This document shows, in pieces, positions 32,771-42,633 of a stretch of 64,000 nt of DNA (position 1 is the stretch's first letter; each line of letters starts with the position of its first letter). A model generated the notes under the pieces. It was not told the DNA's origin and made no database searches. It worked only from the letters and a program-made list of their open reading frames with translations. Made by a program: the position numbers and the translations under genes. The stretch comes from Syntrophobacteraceae bacterium (GTDB taxonomy: Bacteria; Desulfobacterota; Syntrophobacteria; Syntrophobacterales; Syntrophobacteraceae): contig JARLHO010000112.1 of the NCBI GenBank assembly GCA_031292215.1, positions 62,001 through 126,000 on the forward strand, given 5' to 3'.

Positions 32771-35158
32771 ATGGACAAGGACGGCCGTGTGAGCGGTGTG
32801 AAAAAAGTAGTTGAAGACCTTGAGGCGTTTTTCTTCAGATATCGATTCGGCACGCTTGCGGTAATGATGGCATTCACCGTGATTATGGGCTATTTCGGCG
32901 TACAACTGCGCATGGATGCGGGCTTTAATAAACAGTTGCCGCTCCCGGGCGCCAATTCCTATATTCAAACCTTTCAAAAATATCGCAAGGATTTATTCGG
33001 GGCCAATCGTCTCACGGTGGTCGTCAAAGCTCGCAAGGGCACCATCTGGACCCCGGCCGCCCTCGCCAGGCTCTACCAGGTCACGCAGGCGGTTGTTTTT
33101 CTGCCCAACGTCGATCGCATGAACGTCATGTCGCTGTGGACCCCCAACTGTTTCGTAAACGAAATTACCGAAGAGGGCTTCAGCGCCAGACCCGTCATTC
33201 CCGGAACGGTAACCCCGGAGTCGCTTACGCCGGAAGTGATGGGCAATATAGAGCGCTCCGCCATCCAGGGGGGCTTTGTGGGCACCCTCGTTGCCCGCGA
33301 TCAAACGAGCGCGATGATAACCGCGGAGCTAAACGACGCGGACCGAAACGGCCAACGGCTGGATTACATAGCGTATAACAAAAATTTGAACGAGCTTCGA
33401 AAAAAATTCGAAGACAAAGACTTCAAGATTGAAATCATTGGTTTCGCCAAGGAGATCGGCGATATCGCCGAGGGAGCCTCCTCGGTGGAAATCTTTTGCG
33501 GCTTTGCGGTCCTGCTCACCTTGCTGGCCGTGTATTGGTTCAGCCGCTCGTGGCGCATGAGTTGTGTGGCGGTGGGCTGCTCGCTGACCTCGCTTGTCTG
33601 GCAATTCGGTACACTCAAGCTCATGGGCTTCGGCCTCGATCCTCTCGGCGTGCTGGTGCCTTTCCTGGTATTTTCCATCGGGGTCTCACACGGGGTCCAG
33701 CAAATCAACTTCATCGTGCGCTACCTGGCCAGGGGGAAAAAAACCATGGAGGCTGCCCGCGCGAGCTTTACGGGCCTCCTGGTGCCCGGCACGCTTGCCC
33801 TGGTCACCGCCTTCATATCTTTTGCAACCTTGGTGCTCATCCCGATTCCCATGATAAAGGAGCTTGCGGTAACCGCCTCGATCGGTGTGGGCTACAAAAT
33901 TATCACGGACCTTGTGATGCTGCCCGTGGCCTGTTCTTACTTCAACTTCCCCCCGGACTACGCCCACAAGGCCATGCTGCGGCGCGAAAAACGTGCGCGG
34001 ATCCTGCGGCTCATGGCCTCCGTGGCGAGAACCCGAAACGCAGTGGTCCTTACATGCCTTGCCTTCTTGGTGCTTGGGGTATCCGTCTGGCAGAGCCGGG
34101 GTAGAATCGTCGGCACTCTACAGCCGGGGGCCCCCGAGTTGCGCGCGAGTTCGCGCTACAATCGGGATGCCGAATCGATAACCAAAAGCTACGATATGGG
34201 CCTGGACTGGCTGACCGTAGTGTTCGAGGCCGCGCCCAATTCCCTGGACGATACGGCCATAGGTTTCTACCAAAGCGATTTTGTCTACAGGCTCAACCAC
34301 GTCGCAGGGGTGCTGGCGGTCACCTCCTTTGCGACCCAGCTTGGCACCTACAACGAAGGCTATAACGAGGGGTATCCGAAAATGGACGTGGTGCCCCACG
34401 ATCCGAGCACCTACGGGGCGCTTGCCACCGAGATCAACCGCACCCGGGGCTATATGAACAGCGACTGCTCCATGACCGCCGTCAATTTCTATCTGACCGA
34501 TCACAAGGCAACCACCATAAACGGCCTGATCGCCGCGGTAAAAGCCTTTCGCCGGGCGGACCCCAACCCGGCCATCCGCATCCGCCTGGCTTCAGGCAAT
34601 GCGGGGGTGCAGGCGGCCATAAACGATGAGTTGGTGAAAAGCGAAACCCCTATGCTCCTTTACGTGTATGCGGCAATTCTTAGCATGGTGCTGTTGGTCT
34701 ACCGCGACTTCAGGGCGGCCGTGGCATGCTGTATGCCGCTTACGATCGCCACATTCATCGGCTACTGGTTCATGAAGGAGTTCGAGATCGGACTCACTGT
34801 GGCGACCCTTCCGGTCATGGTCCTGGCGGTGGGCATAGGCGTGGATTACGCCCTCTATATATACAACCGGTTGCAGATGCACCTGGCCGATGGCGAGACC
34901 ATGATCACCGCCATGGGGTATGCGCTGGAATTCGAGGGCATGGCGACTATTTTCACAGCGATCACGCTCTCGGTAGGTGTGGCTACCTGGGCGTTTTCGG
35001 TCCTCAAATTCCAGGCTGACATGGGGATGTTGTTGTCTTTCATGTTCATAGTCAACCTGGTCATGGCGTTCACGGCGCTGCCTGCTCTTGCCGTGGTGCT
35101 TGAGAAAGTCTTCGTCCGTAAAAAACCGGCATACTCCCCCTCTATACTGAAACATTGA
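32771..35158 (+). CDS. MMPL/RND superfamily exporter
   Basis: The product of about 795 residues is an inner-membrane exporter of the MMPL type. TM1 follows the N-terminal FFRYRFGTLAVMMAF segment, and a periplasmic loop of about 200 residues leads to a first block of five membrane spans that includes ISIGVSHGVQQINFIVRY in its broad sense (residues near 300-317). A second large loop and a second block with VGIGVDYALYIYNRLQMHL, the family's proton-relay motif, follow. It would use the proton gradient to move a lipid-like cargo, with DUF1329, DUF1302 and YCF48 proteins as periplasmic and outer-membrane parts. The start may be GTG 32768 or ATG 32771. Confidence 0.88.
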   Translation: MDKDGRVSGVKKVVEDLEAFFFRYRFGTLAVMMAFTVIMGYFGVQLRMDAGFNKQLPLPGANSYIQTFQKYRKDLFGANRLTVVVKARKGTIWTPAALARLYQVTQAVVFLPNVDRMNVMSLWTPNCFVNEITEEGFSARPVIPGTVTPESLTPEVMGNIERSAIQGGFVGTLVARDQTSAMITAELNDADRNGQRLDYIAYNKNLNELRKKFEDKDFKIEIIGFAKEIGDIAEGASSVEIFCGFAVLLTLLAVYWFSRSWRMSCVAVGCSLTSLVWQFGTLKLMGFGLDPLGVLVPFLVFSIGVSHGVQQINFIVRYLARGKKTMEAARASFTGLLVPGTLALVTAFISFATLVLIPIPMIKELAVTASIGVGYKIITDLVMLPVACSYFNFPPDYAHKAMLRREKRARILRLMASVARTRNAVVLTCLAFLVLGVSVWQSRGRIVGTLQPGAPELRASSRYNRDAESITKSYDMGLDWLTVVFEAAPNSLDDTAIGFYQSDFVYRLNHVAGVLAVTSFATQLGTYNEGYNEGYPKMDVVPHDPSTYGALATEINRTRGYMNSDCSMTAVNFYLTDHKATTINGLIAAVKAFRRADPNPAIRIRLASGNAGVQAAINDELVKSETPMLLYVYAAILSMVLLVYRDFRAAVACCMPLTIATFIGYWFMKEFEIGLTVATLPVMVLAVGIGVDYALYIYNRLQMHLADGETMITAMGYALEFEGMATIFTAITLSVGVATWAFSVLKFQADMGMLLSFMFIVNLVMAFTALPALAVVLEKVFVRKKPAYSPSILKH

Positions 35159-35169
35159 GGCCAGGTCCG

Positions 35170-36165
35170 ATGATGGATAAAAAACTAAAGTATTTCGGAT
35201 GTGTAGTGGCGTGTTTTCTGCTTTTCCCTCCCATTTATTCCCGTGCGGGGGAGATCGGTTACAAACATCGGCCGGCGTTGGTATTTGCGGGGGCTTCCAC
35301 GACGATGATACTGGGGGCGGCTTTGGCCGGCAATAGAATTGTCGCTGTGGGAAACCATGGGGCGGTGCTGCTGTCCGACGACCAGGGGAAAACGTTTCGA
35401 CAGGCCAAAGGGGTGCCCACAAGCGTAATGGTTGACGCGGTAAGTTTTGCCGATGCCAAAAATGGATGGGCCGTGGGCCACCTGGGGGTGATTATCCACT
35501 CGACCGATGGCGGTGAGACCTGGACCATGCAGCCCGAAGCCCTGAGTCATGACGAGCCCTTGTTTACGGTATGGTTTAAAAACGATAGCCTCGGTTTCGC
35601 AGCCGGCCTGTGGGGGATGCTGATAAAGACCGTCGACGGCGGAAAGACCTGGCAGCAGGTGAAACTACCGCCATTACCCGACGGGAGGAAAGACGATAGA
35701 AACCTCTTTGCGATTTTCCCGGACCGGTTGGGAAACATCTTTATTGCCGCCGAGCGGGGCACACTGTTTAAGTCCGAAGACGGCGGGCTCAGTTGGAAGT
35801 TGATCGATACGGGCAACAAGGGGTCGTTGTGGGCAGGGGTCGCCCTGCAGGATGGTTCTCTCGTTGTCGCGGGACTAAGAGGCAAGATTTTGCGCAGCCG
35901 CGACGACGGGGAGCACTGGACCGTGGTGCATACCGGCACCAAGAGTTCCATTACCGGTTTGACGGAGTTGAGCGACGGGCGGATCGTTGCCGTGGGACTG
36001 GATGGGGTCACACTGGAGAGCGCCAACGAAGGCGGTTATTTCCACGTTGTGTCGAGGCGGCCCGACCGCATGGATCTCACCGCGGTGGTTGCCGGTGGGC
36101 CCAAAAATGATGCGGCGGTGGTTTTTTCCGCAAACGGGCCGGTCGCTGCCCCGCAGTGTCATTGA
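35170..36165 (+). CDS. YCF48/BNR-repeat beta-propeller protein of the RND cluster
   Basis: A protein of about 331 residues with a signal peptide (FGCVVACFLLFPPIYSRA, about residues 7-25). It has four or five repeats of the BNR/YCF48 type, each with a D-G-G-x-T/S-W turn: STDGGETWTM, TVDGGKTWQQ, SEDGGLSWKL and SRDDGEHWTV, spaced about 45 residues apart. This is a periplasmic seven- or six-bladed propeller similar to the photosystem II factor YCF48/Hcf136. In this four-gene cluster it probably scaffolds the RND exporter. A second ATG at 35173 is possible. Confidence 0.85.
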   Translation: MMDKKLKYFGCVVACFLLFPPIYSRAGEIGYKHRPALVFAGASTTMILGAALAGNRIVAVGNHGAVLLSDDQGKTFRQAKGVPTSVMVDAVSFADAKNGWAVGHLGVIIHSTDGGETWTMQPEALSHDEPLFTVWFKNDSLGFAAGLWGMLIKTVDGGKTWQQVKLPPLPDGRKDDRNLFAIFPDRLGNIFIAAERGTLFKSEDGGLSWKLIDTGNKGSLWAGVALQDGSLVVAGLRGKILRSRDDGEHWTVVHTGTKSSITGLTELSDGRIVAVGLDGVTLESANEGGYFHVVSRRPDRMDLTAVVAGGPKNDAAVVFSANGPVAAPQCH

Positions 36166-36213
36166 AAACAGATACGATTATCGGGCAATACTTATTCGGG
36201 CAGGAGAATGGCA

Positions 36214-36621
36214 ATGCGAATTATGGCCTGTTATGACGATTCCGAGGAAACCCCGGAAGTGTTAAGGGTGGCTCTAGATCACGCCAAAGCCTTTGATGGT
36301 GAAGTTCTGCTGGTGACCTCGGTTGTTTCCGCAGACAAATTTTATCCTGATTTGTTAGTGCCCCATGAACAGGCGCTAAAAAAAGCAGAGCAATATTTTT
36401 CCGGCAACGCCATCGCCTGCGAGACCAAAATTGCTTTCAGGGGGCTTGAAGAAAATGCCGGCGAGGCTCTTGTCATGCTGGCCGCCAAAGAGAAAGTCGA
36501 TGAGATTGTCATTGGCATCAAGAGAAGATCGAAACTTAGTAAATTGATTATGGGTTCGGTAGCTCAGTTTGTGATCCTCCAGGCTGACTGCCCCGTGGTT
36601 GGAGTGAAGAAAAAGTCCTGA
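36214..36621 (+). CDS. Universal stress protein (UspA family)
   Basis: The 135-residue protein has the UspA fold (MRIMACYDDSEETPEVL at the start, EIVIGIKRRSKLSKLIMGS and ADCPVVGVKK at the end). The nucleotide motif G-x2-G-x9-G-S is altered: the second Gly is Arg (G-I-K-R). It may therefore bind ATP weakly or not at all. ATG 36208 also fits, but the AGGAG spacing favours 36214. The gene stands before an amino acid/amine permease, a pairing often seen with APC-family transporters, where the USP is thought to modulate the transporter. Confidence 0.85.
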   Translation: MRIMACYDDSEETPEVLRVALDHAKAFDGEVLLVTSVVSADKFYPDLLVPHEQALKKAEQYFSGNAIACETKIAFRGLEENAGEALVMLAAKEKVDEIVIGIKRRSKLSKLIMGSVAQFVILQADCPVVGVKKKS

Positions 36622-36712
36622 GTTCCGGACATTCCAGCCGCATCCTGGGCGTAATCGAACATCTGCCGGATGGTTTTTGGCGACAGATACATTGGGTACG
36701 GAGGCTTATCGG

Positions 36713-38104
36713 ATGGACCACAAGGCCAGTGTGGAGGAATTCGGGTATAAGCAGGAGTTGCGGCGGTCTCTTAGCGTCAGGGACCTGGTCATCTTCGGAA
36801 TGGTTTTCATGTCCCCGATCTCGAGTATGGTCCTGTTTGGGGTAATGGACGTCGAATCGCACGGACATAATTTTCTGTCGTATCTGTTCGGATTTACGGC
36901 CATGCTTTTTACCGCCCACAGCTACGGGAAGATGGTGGAAGCATTTCCGATCGCAGGCTCGACCTATAGCTATACGCAAAGAGCAATAAGTCCGAAATTG
37001 GGTTTCATGGCAGGCTGGGTGATTTTACTCGACTATTTCCTGATACCTACGCTTTTGTACGTCATCTCCGCTAATTTCGTTCATGCATTAATACCGCAAG
37101 TTCCATTTTGGGTATGGATCGTTATCTACATTATTCCCGTTACAATCGTCAACATCATGGGTGTAGAGGTTGCCGCGAAGATTAATTTCGGAATTACCGT
37201 GCTCATGATAGCAGCGGTAGTGGCATTTGTCGCGGCTGCATTCAGATACGCCATGATTACCCATGGGTATTCGGTTATTACACCAGCGGCAATATATAAT
37301 CCTGCAACGTTTTCGTGGAATGCGGTTGTCGCAGGGTCGTCGATGGCCGTGCTATGTTATCTTGGATTCGATGCAATAACTACATTATCCGAGGAAGCGG
37401 ATGCGACAAGCCATAAGATGGGCATGGCCATAATCATGGCGTGCGTAATTCAGACCGTACTATACTTGGCGATTGCTTATTTCGGAATGATCGTTGCTCC
37501 CGCCTACACTCATCTTAAAGATGTCGATACTGTTTTTTTTGGTATGGCATTCAAGGTCGGGGGCTATGCACTTCAGGTATTTACAACTCTTGTGATCGCG
37601 ATGTCGGGCGTAGCAACGGCCCTGGCCGGCCAATCGGCTGCCAGTCGCGTGTTGTATGGCATGGGAAGAGATAAAATGATCCCGCCGGAGTTTTTTGCAT
37701 ACCTGCACCCAAAGTTTAAAACTCCCACTTACAACATTTTGGCCATGGGAATAATCGGATTGATCGGCTCTCTTACCATCAGCATGACCCACCTGGGAGA
37801 AATGGTAACCTTTGGCGGGCTGTTTGGATTCATCTGTGTGAATCTATCCGTGATCTGGCATTTTTACATCAAGAAAAAGGAAAGGCGCCGGTCCCTGTTG
37901 CTCTATGTTGTTTGCCCGTTCATCGGCATGGTTGTGTGCGCCTACATTTTGATGGACTTATCTCCACTTGCAAAAATGGTTGGGTTCCTGTGGATGGGGC
38001 TTGGAGTACTTTACCTGGTCATAAGGTCTTTTCTGTCTACGGATTTCCAGCACATTTTGGAGAAAAGCTCTCTTGTCGACCCTGATGCGAATTTCGTCGA
38101 ATGA
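36713..38104 (+). CDS. APC-family amino acid/amine permease (PuuP-like)
   Basis: The 463-residue protein has twelve likely membrane spans. It begins with SVRDLVIFGMVFMSPIS and contains SYGKMVEAFPIAGSTYSYTQ, GFMAGWVILLDYFLIP, and the TM6 region LCYLGFDAITTLSEEAD. These segments correspond well, from memory, to the E. coli putrescine importer PuuP. The base composition is lower in GC than that of its neighbours, which may point to acquisition. ATG 36713 is preceded by GGAGG at eight bases. It would import a cationic amine or amino acid, so it is a candidate supplier of the metabolosome, though 8 kb away. The next gene, glutamate dehydrogenase, is 112 bases downstream. Confidence 0.82.
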   Translation: MDHKASVEEFGYKQELRRSLSVRDLVIFGMVFMSPISSMVLFGVMDVESHGHNFLSYLFGFTAMLFTAHSYGKMVEAFPIAGSTYSYTQRAISPKLGFMAGWVILLDYFLIPTLLYVISANFVHALIPQVPFWVWIVIYIIPVTIVNIMGVEVAAKINFGITVLMIAAVVAFVAAAFRYAMITHGYSVITPAAIYNPATFSWNAVVAGSSMAVLCYLGFDAITTLSEEADATSHKMGMAIIMACVIQTVLYLAIAYFGMIVAPAYTHLKDVDTVFFGMAFKVGGYALQVFTTLVIAMSGVATALAGQSAASRVLYGMGRDKMIPPEFFAYLHPKFKTPTYNILAMGIIGLIGSLTISMTHLGEMVTFGGLFGFICVNLSVIWHFYIKKKERRRSLLLYVVCPFIGMVVCAYILMDLSPLAKMVGFLWMGLGVLYLVIRSFLSTDFQHILEKSSLVDPDANFVE

Positions 38105-38216
38105 ATTCAACCCTGCTTTGCACCACGTATCCATGGCTTGCCCGTTGTGGCATCGTGAGGGCCGATAGAGGGCTATTGCCGGCGATTGTGAGCGGTTTGA
38201 AAAAAAGGGGGGGGCA

Positions 38217-39575
38217 GTGGAAAAAGTCATAGCCAAAGTCAAAAGTCGAGACCCAAACGAGAGGGAATTTCACCAGGCTGTCTACGAGGTGTTGCAATCG
38301 ATCAAGCCCGTGGTCGATCGTCATCGCGAATACGGTCGCACCAAGATTCTAGAGCGCCTCGTGGAGCCGGAAAGAGTGATCCTTTTCCGCGTCCCCTGGG
38401 TCGATGATACCGGAGAAATCCATGTAAACCGGGGCTTTAGAGTCCAGATGAACAGCGCCATCGGCCCCTACAAAGGCGGGTTGAGGTTTCATCCCTCGGT
38501 TAATTTGAGCATAATGAAGTTTTTGGCCTTTGAGCAGGTCTTCAAGAATGCGTTAACCACTCTTTCCATGGGGGGAGGCAAGGGTGGGTCGGATTTTGAT
38601 CCAAAGGGAAAGTCCGATGGGGAAGTCATGCGGTTTTGTCAGTCTTTTATGAGCGAACTTTTCCGTCACATCGGCCAGTTTACCGACATCCCCGCAGGGG
38701 ACATCGGTGTGGGTTCCCGCGAAATCGGGTATCTATTTGGCATGCACAAAAAACTGGCAAACGAGTTCTCGGGGGTCCTCACCGGAAAAAATCTCAATTG
38801 GGGTGGAAGTCTCATCCGGCCTGAAGCGACTGGTTACGGATGTGTCTACTTTGCTGCCGAGATGCTGGCCGCAAGGCGCCGGAGCCTCGAAGGAAAGACA
38901 TGTCTGGTGTCGGGTTCCGGAAACGTTGCTCAATACACGGTGGAAAAACTCATCGACCTTGGGGCAAAGCCTGTCACGCTCTCCGATTCCTCGGGTCACA
39001 TCTATGATGGCGAGGGCATAGACCGCGAAAAACTCTCTTTTGTGAAGACGCTCAAAAACCTCAGGCGGGGCCGCATTGAAGAATACGCCGAAAAGTACCG
39101 CTCCTCGGTTTATACCGCCATGGATTCTTGCGCGGACGTTCCGGACTCCCATGCCCTGTGGGGCCACAAGGCCGATTGCGCCTTCCCCTCGGCCACCCAG
39201 AACGAAATCAACGGCGCAGATGCCCGAAATCTTGTAAAAAATGGCATAATGCTGGTGGCCGAAGGCGCAAACATGCCCGTTACACCCGAAGGAATCGCCA
39301 CTTTTATTGAAAACGACGTCCTCTACGGGCCGGGCAAAGCGGCTAACGCCGGGGGCGTTTCGGTCTCAGGCCTGGAAATGACTCAGAACAGCATGCGCCT
39401 TGCCTGGACCCGGGAAGAGGTAGACAACCGGTTGAAGATCATTATGAGAAGTATTCACACCATTTGCTCCGAAGCCGCCCAATGGGTGAACATGCCTGGA
39501 AACTACCTGGTTGGAGCTAATGTGGGTGGCTTTATAAAAGTTGTTGGGGCAATGATGGAGCAGGGTTTGGTGTAG
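38217..39575 (+). CDS. gdhA: Glutamate dehydrogenase, NADP-type
   Basis: A 452-residue hexameric-type GDH that interconverts glutamate with 2-oxoglutarate and ammonia. The catalytic Lys region GPYKGGLRFHPSVN (about residues 82-95), the second Lys in GGGKGGSDFDPKGKSD (about 122-137), PAGDIGVGSREIG and the nucleotide motif SGSGNVAQYT (about 234-243) are all present. It starts with GTG behind a run of GGGG. The AT-rich 112-base spacer may contain a promoter. In this setting it could supply glutamate and 2-oxoglutarate for the ligase and the N-alkylglutamate synthase of the BMC locus. Confidence 0.93.
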   Translation: MEKVIAKVKSRDPNEREFHQAVYEVLQSIKPVVDRHREYGRTKILERLVEPERVILFRVPWVDDTGEIHVNRGFRVQMNSAIGPYKGGLRFHPSVNLSIMKFLAFEQVFKNALTTLSMGGGKGGSDFDPKGKSDGEVMRFCQSFMSELFRHIGQFTDIPAGDIGVGSREIGYLFGMHKKLANEFSGVLTGKNLNWGGSLIRPEATGYGCVYFAAEMLAARRRSLEGKTCLVSGSGNVAQYTVEKLIDLGAKPVTLSDSSGHIYDGEGIDREKLSFVKTLKNLRRGRIEEYAEKYRSSVYTAMDSCADVPDSHALWGHKADCAFPSATQNEINGADARNLVKNGIMLVAEGANMPVTPEGIATFIENDVLYGPGKAANAGGVSVSGLEMTQNSMRLAWTREEVDNRLKIIMRSIHTICSEAAQWVNMPGNYLVGANVGGFIKVVGAMMEQGLV

Positions 39576-39638
39576 GTTTTCGACGAGCAAAAGGGGTGAA
39601 AGCACAAATGTAGCCGCTGGAATGGAAACGATATTACA

Positions 39639-42605
39639 ATGGCTCGATGCGGACCTTTAGAAGATGAACATGACCCGCGGTTCAAAGTATTTCACGAACT
39701 GATGAGGAGGAAAGTTCGCGAAATCCTTTTGATCTCGACCCCGTATGATGCGTCGGTAATGGAGGAGGACTGCCGGCTTTCGGAGGCCATCATCTCGGAA
39801 TACAGGGGATTGAACCTGAGCCGGCCGCCCAGGTTGAACTGGGTCTCTTCCACTGAGGCCGCCTTATCGGCTCTAGACAGCATGAAACTCGACCTGGTAA
39901 TCGTAATGGCTCGTGTTGCGGATGCAAACTTCCTGGCTGCTGCCGAGACGATCAAATCAAAAGCCCCGAAGCTGCCCGTAATGCTGCTTTGTCACAGCCT
40001 GGATCCAGCGCTCGAGGGGTTGTATCGCCAGTTGCAACATTCTTTATTCTACCGCATTTTCGTTTGGCGAGGCAATTCCGATCTGCTGCTGGCGATGATC
40101 AAGAATGCCGAAGACTTTGCAAACGTGGAACACGATACCCGGTATGCGGCCATTCGGGTGATCCTTTGCGTGGAAGATTCGCCCGAGTATCTGTCCTCGC
40201 TTTTGCCTATTTTTTATCGGGAGCTTGTCCTGCAGACCCAAGCGGTTATGGAAGAGGGACTAAATAACGAGCATCGGCTCCTGGCCATGCGGGCGCGCCC
40301 GAAAATTTTGGTGGCCGATACCTTTGAGGGCGCCGAGGAGCTGTTTGACAGATACCAGCCGTATGTTTTTGGAGTACTTTCGGATGTGCGTTTTCCCCGA
40401 AACAATCGATTGGATGAAAACGCGGGTGTCGATCTTCTCAAGGCAATACGGGGCAAACGGCAAGATATCCCCGCGCTGCTTATGAGCAACGATCCGAAGA
40501 ATGGAGCCAAAGCCGCGGGGATCCCCGCCGTATTCGTAGACAAGAATTCCCCGGCTCTTCTGTCCGATATTCGCTCTTTTTTTCTAAATCATCTGGGGTT
40601 CGGGGACTTTGTTTTCCGTTCCCCGGCGGGCAAGGAAATTGTGCGCGTTTCGAACCTGAGGATGCTGGAAAAAACGCTCCCCCGTATTTCCGAGGAATCC
40701 TTCGCCTATCATTGCAATCGAAACGATTTTTCCCGGTGGTTGTTTGCCCGCTCGGAAATCGAACTCGCGGGCAGGGTGAGGCCTGTAAAAGAAGATGATT
40801 TTTCCGGCATCGAATCCCACCGGCAATTTCTCATATCCACGATTCACGAGCGACGGATGCGGCGTCAAAAAGGCGTGATCGTCGACTTTGACCCCGGGGC
40901 CTTCGATGAGGACAGTGAAATCGTAAAGATCGGGAAAGGGTCTCTTGGGGGAAAAGCCAGGGGGCTCTCTTTTGTGTCTTCCCTGTTGGGTCGGAGCCCA
41001 TCTTTATTGAGCAGGTTTAGCCCGGTAAAAATCGCTATTCCCCAGACACTGGTTGTCACAACCGAAGTATTCGACATATTTGTGGCCGAGAACAATCTCC
41101 AGGGTCTGGCCAAAGAGGATCTTGAGGACCGGTTCGTCGAAAACCGTTTTTTGCAATCGAGATTTCCCGCCGAATTTGAAGCCCGCCTGCGCGACTTTTT
41201 GTCTCACTTCGCTTATCCGATCGCCGTTCGCTCTTCGAGCCTGCTGGAAGATGCCCAATTCCGGGCCTATGCCGGTTTGTACAAGACCTACATGCTGCCC
41301 AACAACCATGCGGATCTCGATTGCAGGCTAAGACAACTCATCGAGGCAATCAAGCTGGTGTATGCTTCGACTTATTTTCAGGGCCCCAAAGCCTTCTCCC
41401 GGCGTATCGGTCACAGGACCGAAGAGGAGAAGATGGCGGTTATCGTGCAAAAAATTGTCGGCCGAAGTCACGGAAACTATTTCTATCCGGCCATGGCGGG
41501 CGTAGCGCAGTCCTACAACTATTATTGCTTCTCAAAGATGAAGCCCGAGGAGGGAATTGCAACCATTGCCCTCGGGCTGGGCAAAACTGTCATGGATGGA
41601 GAAAAGGCCCTGCGCTTCTCGCCCGTTCATCCCGAATTGCTTCCGCAACGCTCTGGTGTGGATGACATTTTGGAGAATGCGCAGCGATTTTTCTACGCTT
41701 TGAAGTTGGACCCGACGATGTGCGGCCTCGGGCCAAACGACACGGACATGCCGGCCAAACGTGAGGTTGGCGACAGCCAGGATGAAGAGCCCGTAAGGCT
41801 TTTGAGCAGCACCTATTTTCCGGATGAACATTGCCTGCGCGACTCCGATTTTTCGCCCGGATACCGCGTGATCACCTTTGCCCGGGTCCTAAAGCACGGG
41901 CTGTTTCCCTTGGCGCAGATTGTAAGGGAAGTCTTACTGCTCGGCCGCGAAGGGATGGGATGCCCTGTTGAACTCGAATTTGCCGCCGATCTTTCCTTGG
42001 ACCGGAGCGTCGAGCCGCTGTTTTCAATACTGCAACTTCGACCGATGAGCGCGCGGGAAGATACCGTGAGCGTAGAGATAACCGATGAGGACTTGCGCAA
42101 GGCCTTTTGTGTTTCCAGGAAGGCTCTTGGCAACAGGATAAGCAACGAGATAACCGACATCCTGTTGGTCAAGCCGCAGGCTTTCGATCCTGCGCTCACC
42201 CGGGAGATCGCAGGGCAAATTGGCCGTATGAACGCTTTGCTCAATCGGGAGGGGCGCCAATACATACTGATAGGGCCGGGCCGCTGGGGTTCAGCCGACA
42301 GATGGCTGGGCATCCCGGTTAGTTGGGCCGATATCGGCGGTGCAAAGGCCATTGTGGAAACCGCCCACGGCAAGCTTAGCGCTGAACCGTCACAGGGTTC
42401 CCACTTCTTCCACAACATCATTTCGCTGGGTATCAATTACTTTACGGTAAGTGAGGACCCCGGGAACGGATTAGATTGGGAGTGGCTTCTGTCACTGCCA
42501 AAGAAAAATGAAACCGATTCCGTGGCATGGGTGTCGCTTGAGCGGCCGGTGACCATAAAGGTGGATGGGCACAGCTCCTTGGGGGTCCTTATCTACGATG
42601 CGTAG
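39639..42605 (+). CDS. Receiver-like + PPDK/PEP-synthase N-terminal domain protein
   Basis: This 988-residue protein joins three parts. Residues 26-160 and 172-312 are receiver-like; the second has an acidic pair (E179/D180), a candidate phospho-acceptor D249, S283 and K302. Residues about 440-760 form the ATP-grasp domain of pyruvate phosphate dikinase (GGKARGLSFV; PIAVRSSSLLEDAQF with the G-L-Y-K-T loop; then LQLRPM near its end). The His swivel (T-x-H) and the PEP-binding barrel are missing. The C-terminal part (GRWGSADRWLG, SQGSHFFHN) is of unknown function. It is more likely a phosphotransfer regulator than a PEP synthase. The related proteins in Desulfobacterota have no known role. Confidence 0.75.
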   Translation: MARCGPLEDEHDPRFKVFHELMRRKVREILLISTPYDASVMEEDCRLSEAIISEYRGLNLSRPPRLNWVSSTEAALSALDSMKLDLVIVMARVADANFLAAAETIKSKAPKLPVMLLCHSLDPALEGLYRQLQHSLFYRIFVWRGNSDLLLAMIKNAEDFANVEHDTRYAAIRVILCVEDSPEYLSSLLPIFYRELVLQTQAVMEEGLNNEHRLLAMRARPKILVADTFEGAEELFDRYQPYVFGVLSDVRFPRNNRLDENAGVDLLKAIRGKRQDIPALLMSNDPKNGAKAAGIPAVFVDKNSPALLSDIRSFFLNHLGFGDFVFRSPAGKEIVRVSNLRMLEKTLPRISEESFAYHCNRNDFSRWLFARSEIELAGRVRPVKEDDFSGIESHRQFLISTIHERRMRRQKGVIVDFDPGAFDEDSEIVKIGKGSLGGKARGLSFVSSLLGRSPSLLSRFSPVKIAIPQTLVVTTEVFDIFVAENNLQGLAKEDLEDRFVENRFLQSRFPAEFEARLRDFLSHFAYPIAVRSSSLLEDAQFRAYAGLYKTYMLPNNHADLDCRLRQLIEAIKLVYASTYFQGPKAFSRRIGHRTEEEKMAVIVQKIVGRSHGNYFYPAMAGVAQSYNYYCFSKMKPEEGIATIALGLGKTVMDGEKALRFSPVHPELLPQRSGVDDILENAQRFFYALKLDPTMCGLGPNDTDMPAKREVGDSQDEEPVRLLSSTYFPDEHCLRDSDFSPGYRVITFARVLKHGLFPLAQIVREVLLLGREGMGCPVELEFAADLSLDRSVEPLFSILQLRPMSAREDTVSVEITDEDLRKAFCVSRKALGNRISNEITDILLVKPQAFDPALTREIAGQIGRMNALLNREGRQYILIGPGRWGSADRWLGIPVSWADIGGAKAIVETAHGKLSAEPSQGSHFFHNIISLGINYFTVSEDPGNGLDWEWLLSLPKKNETDSVAWVSLERPVTIKVDGHSSLGVLIYDA

Positions 42606-42633
42606 AGTCCCATCTCCCTGAGCAGACGCGTTT

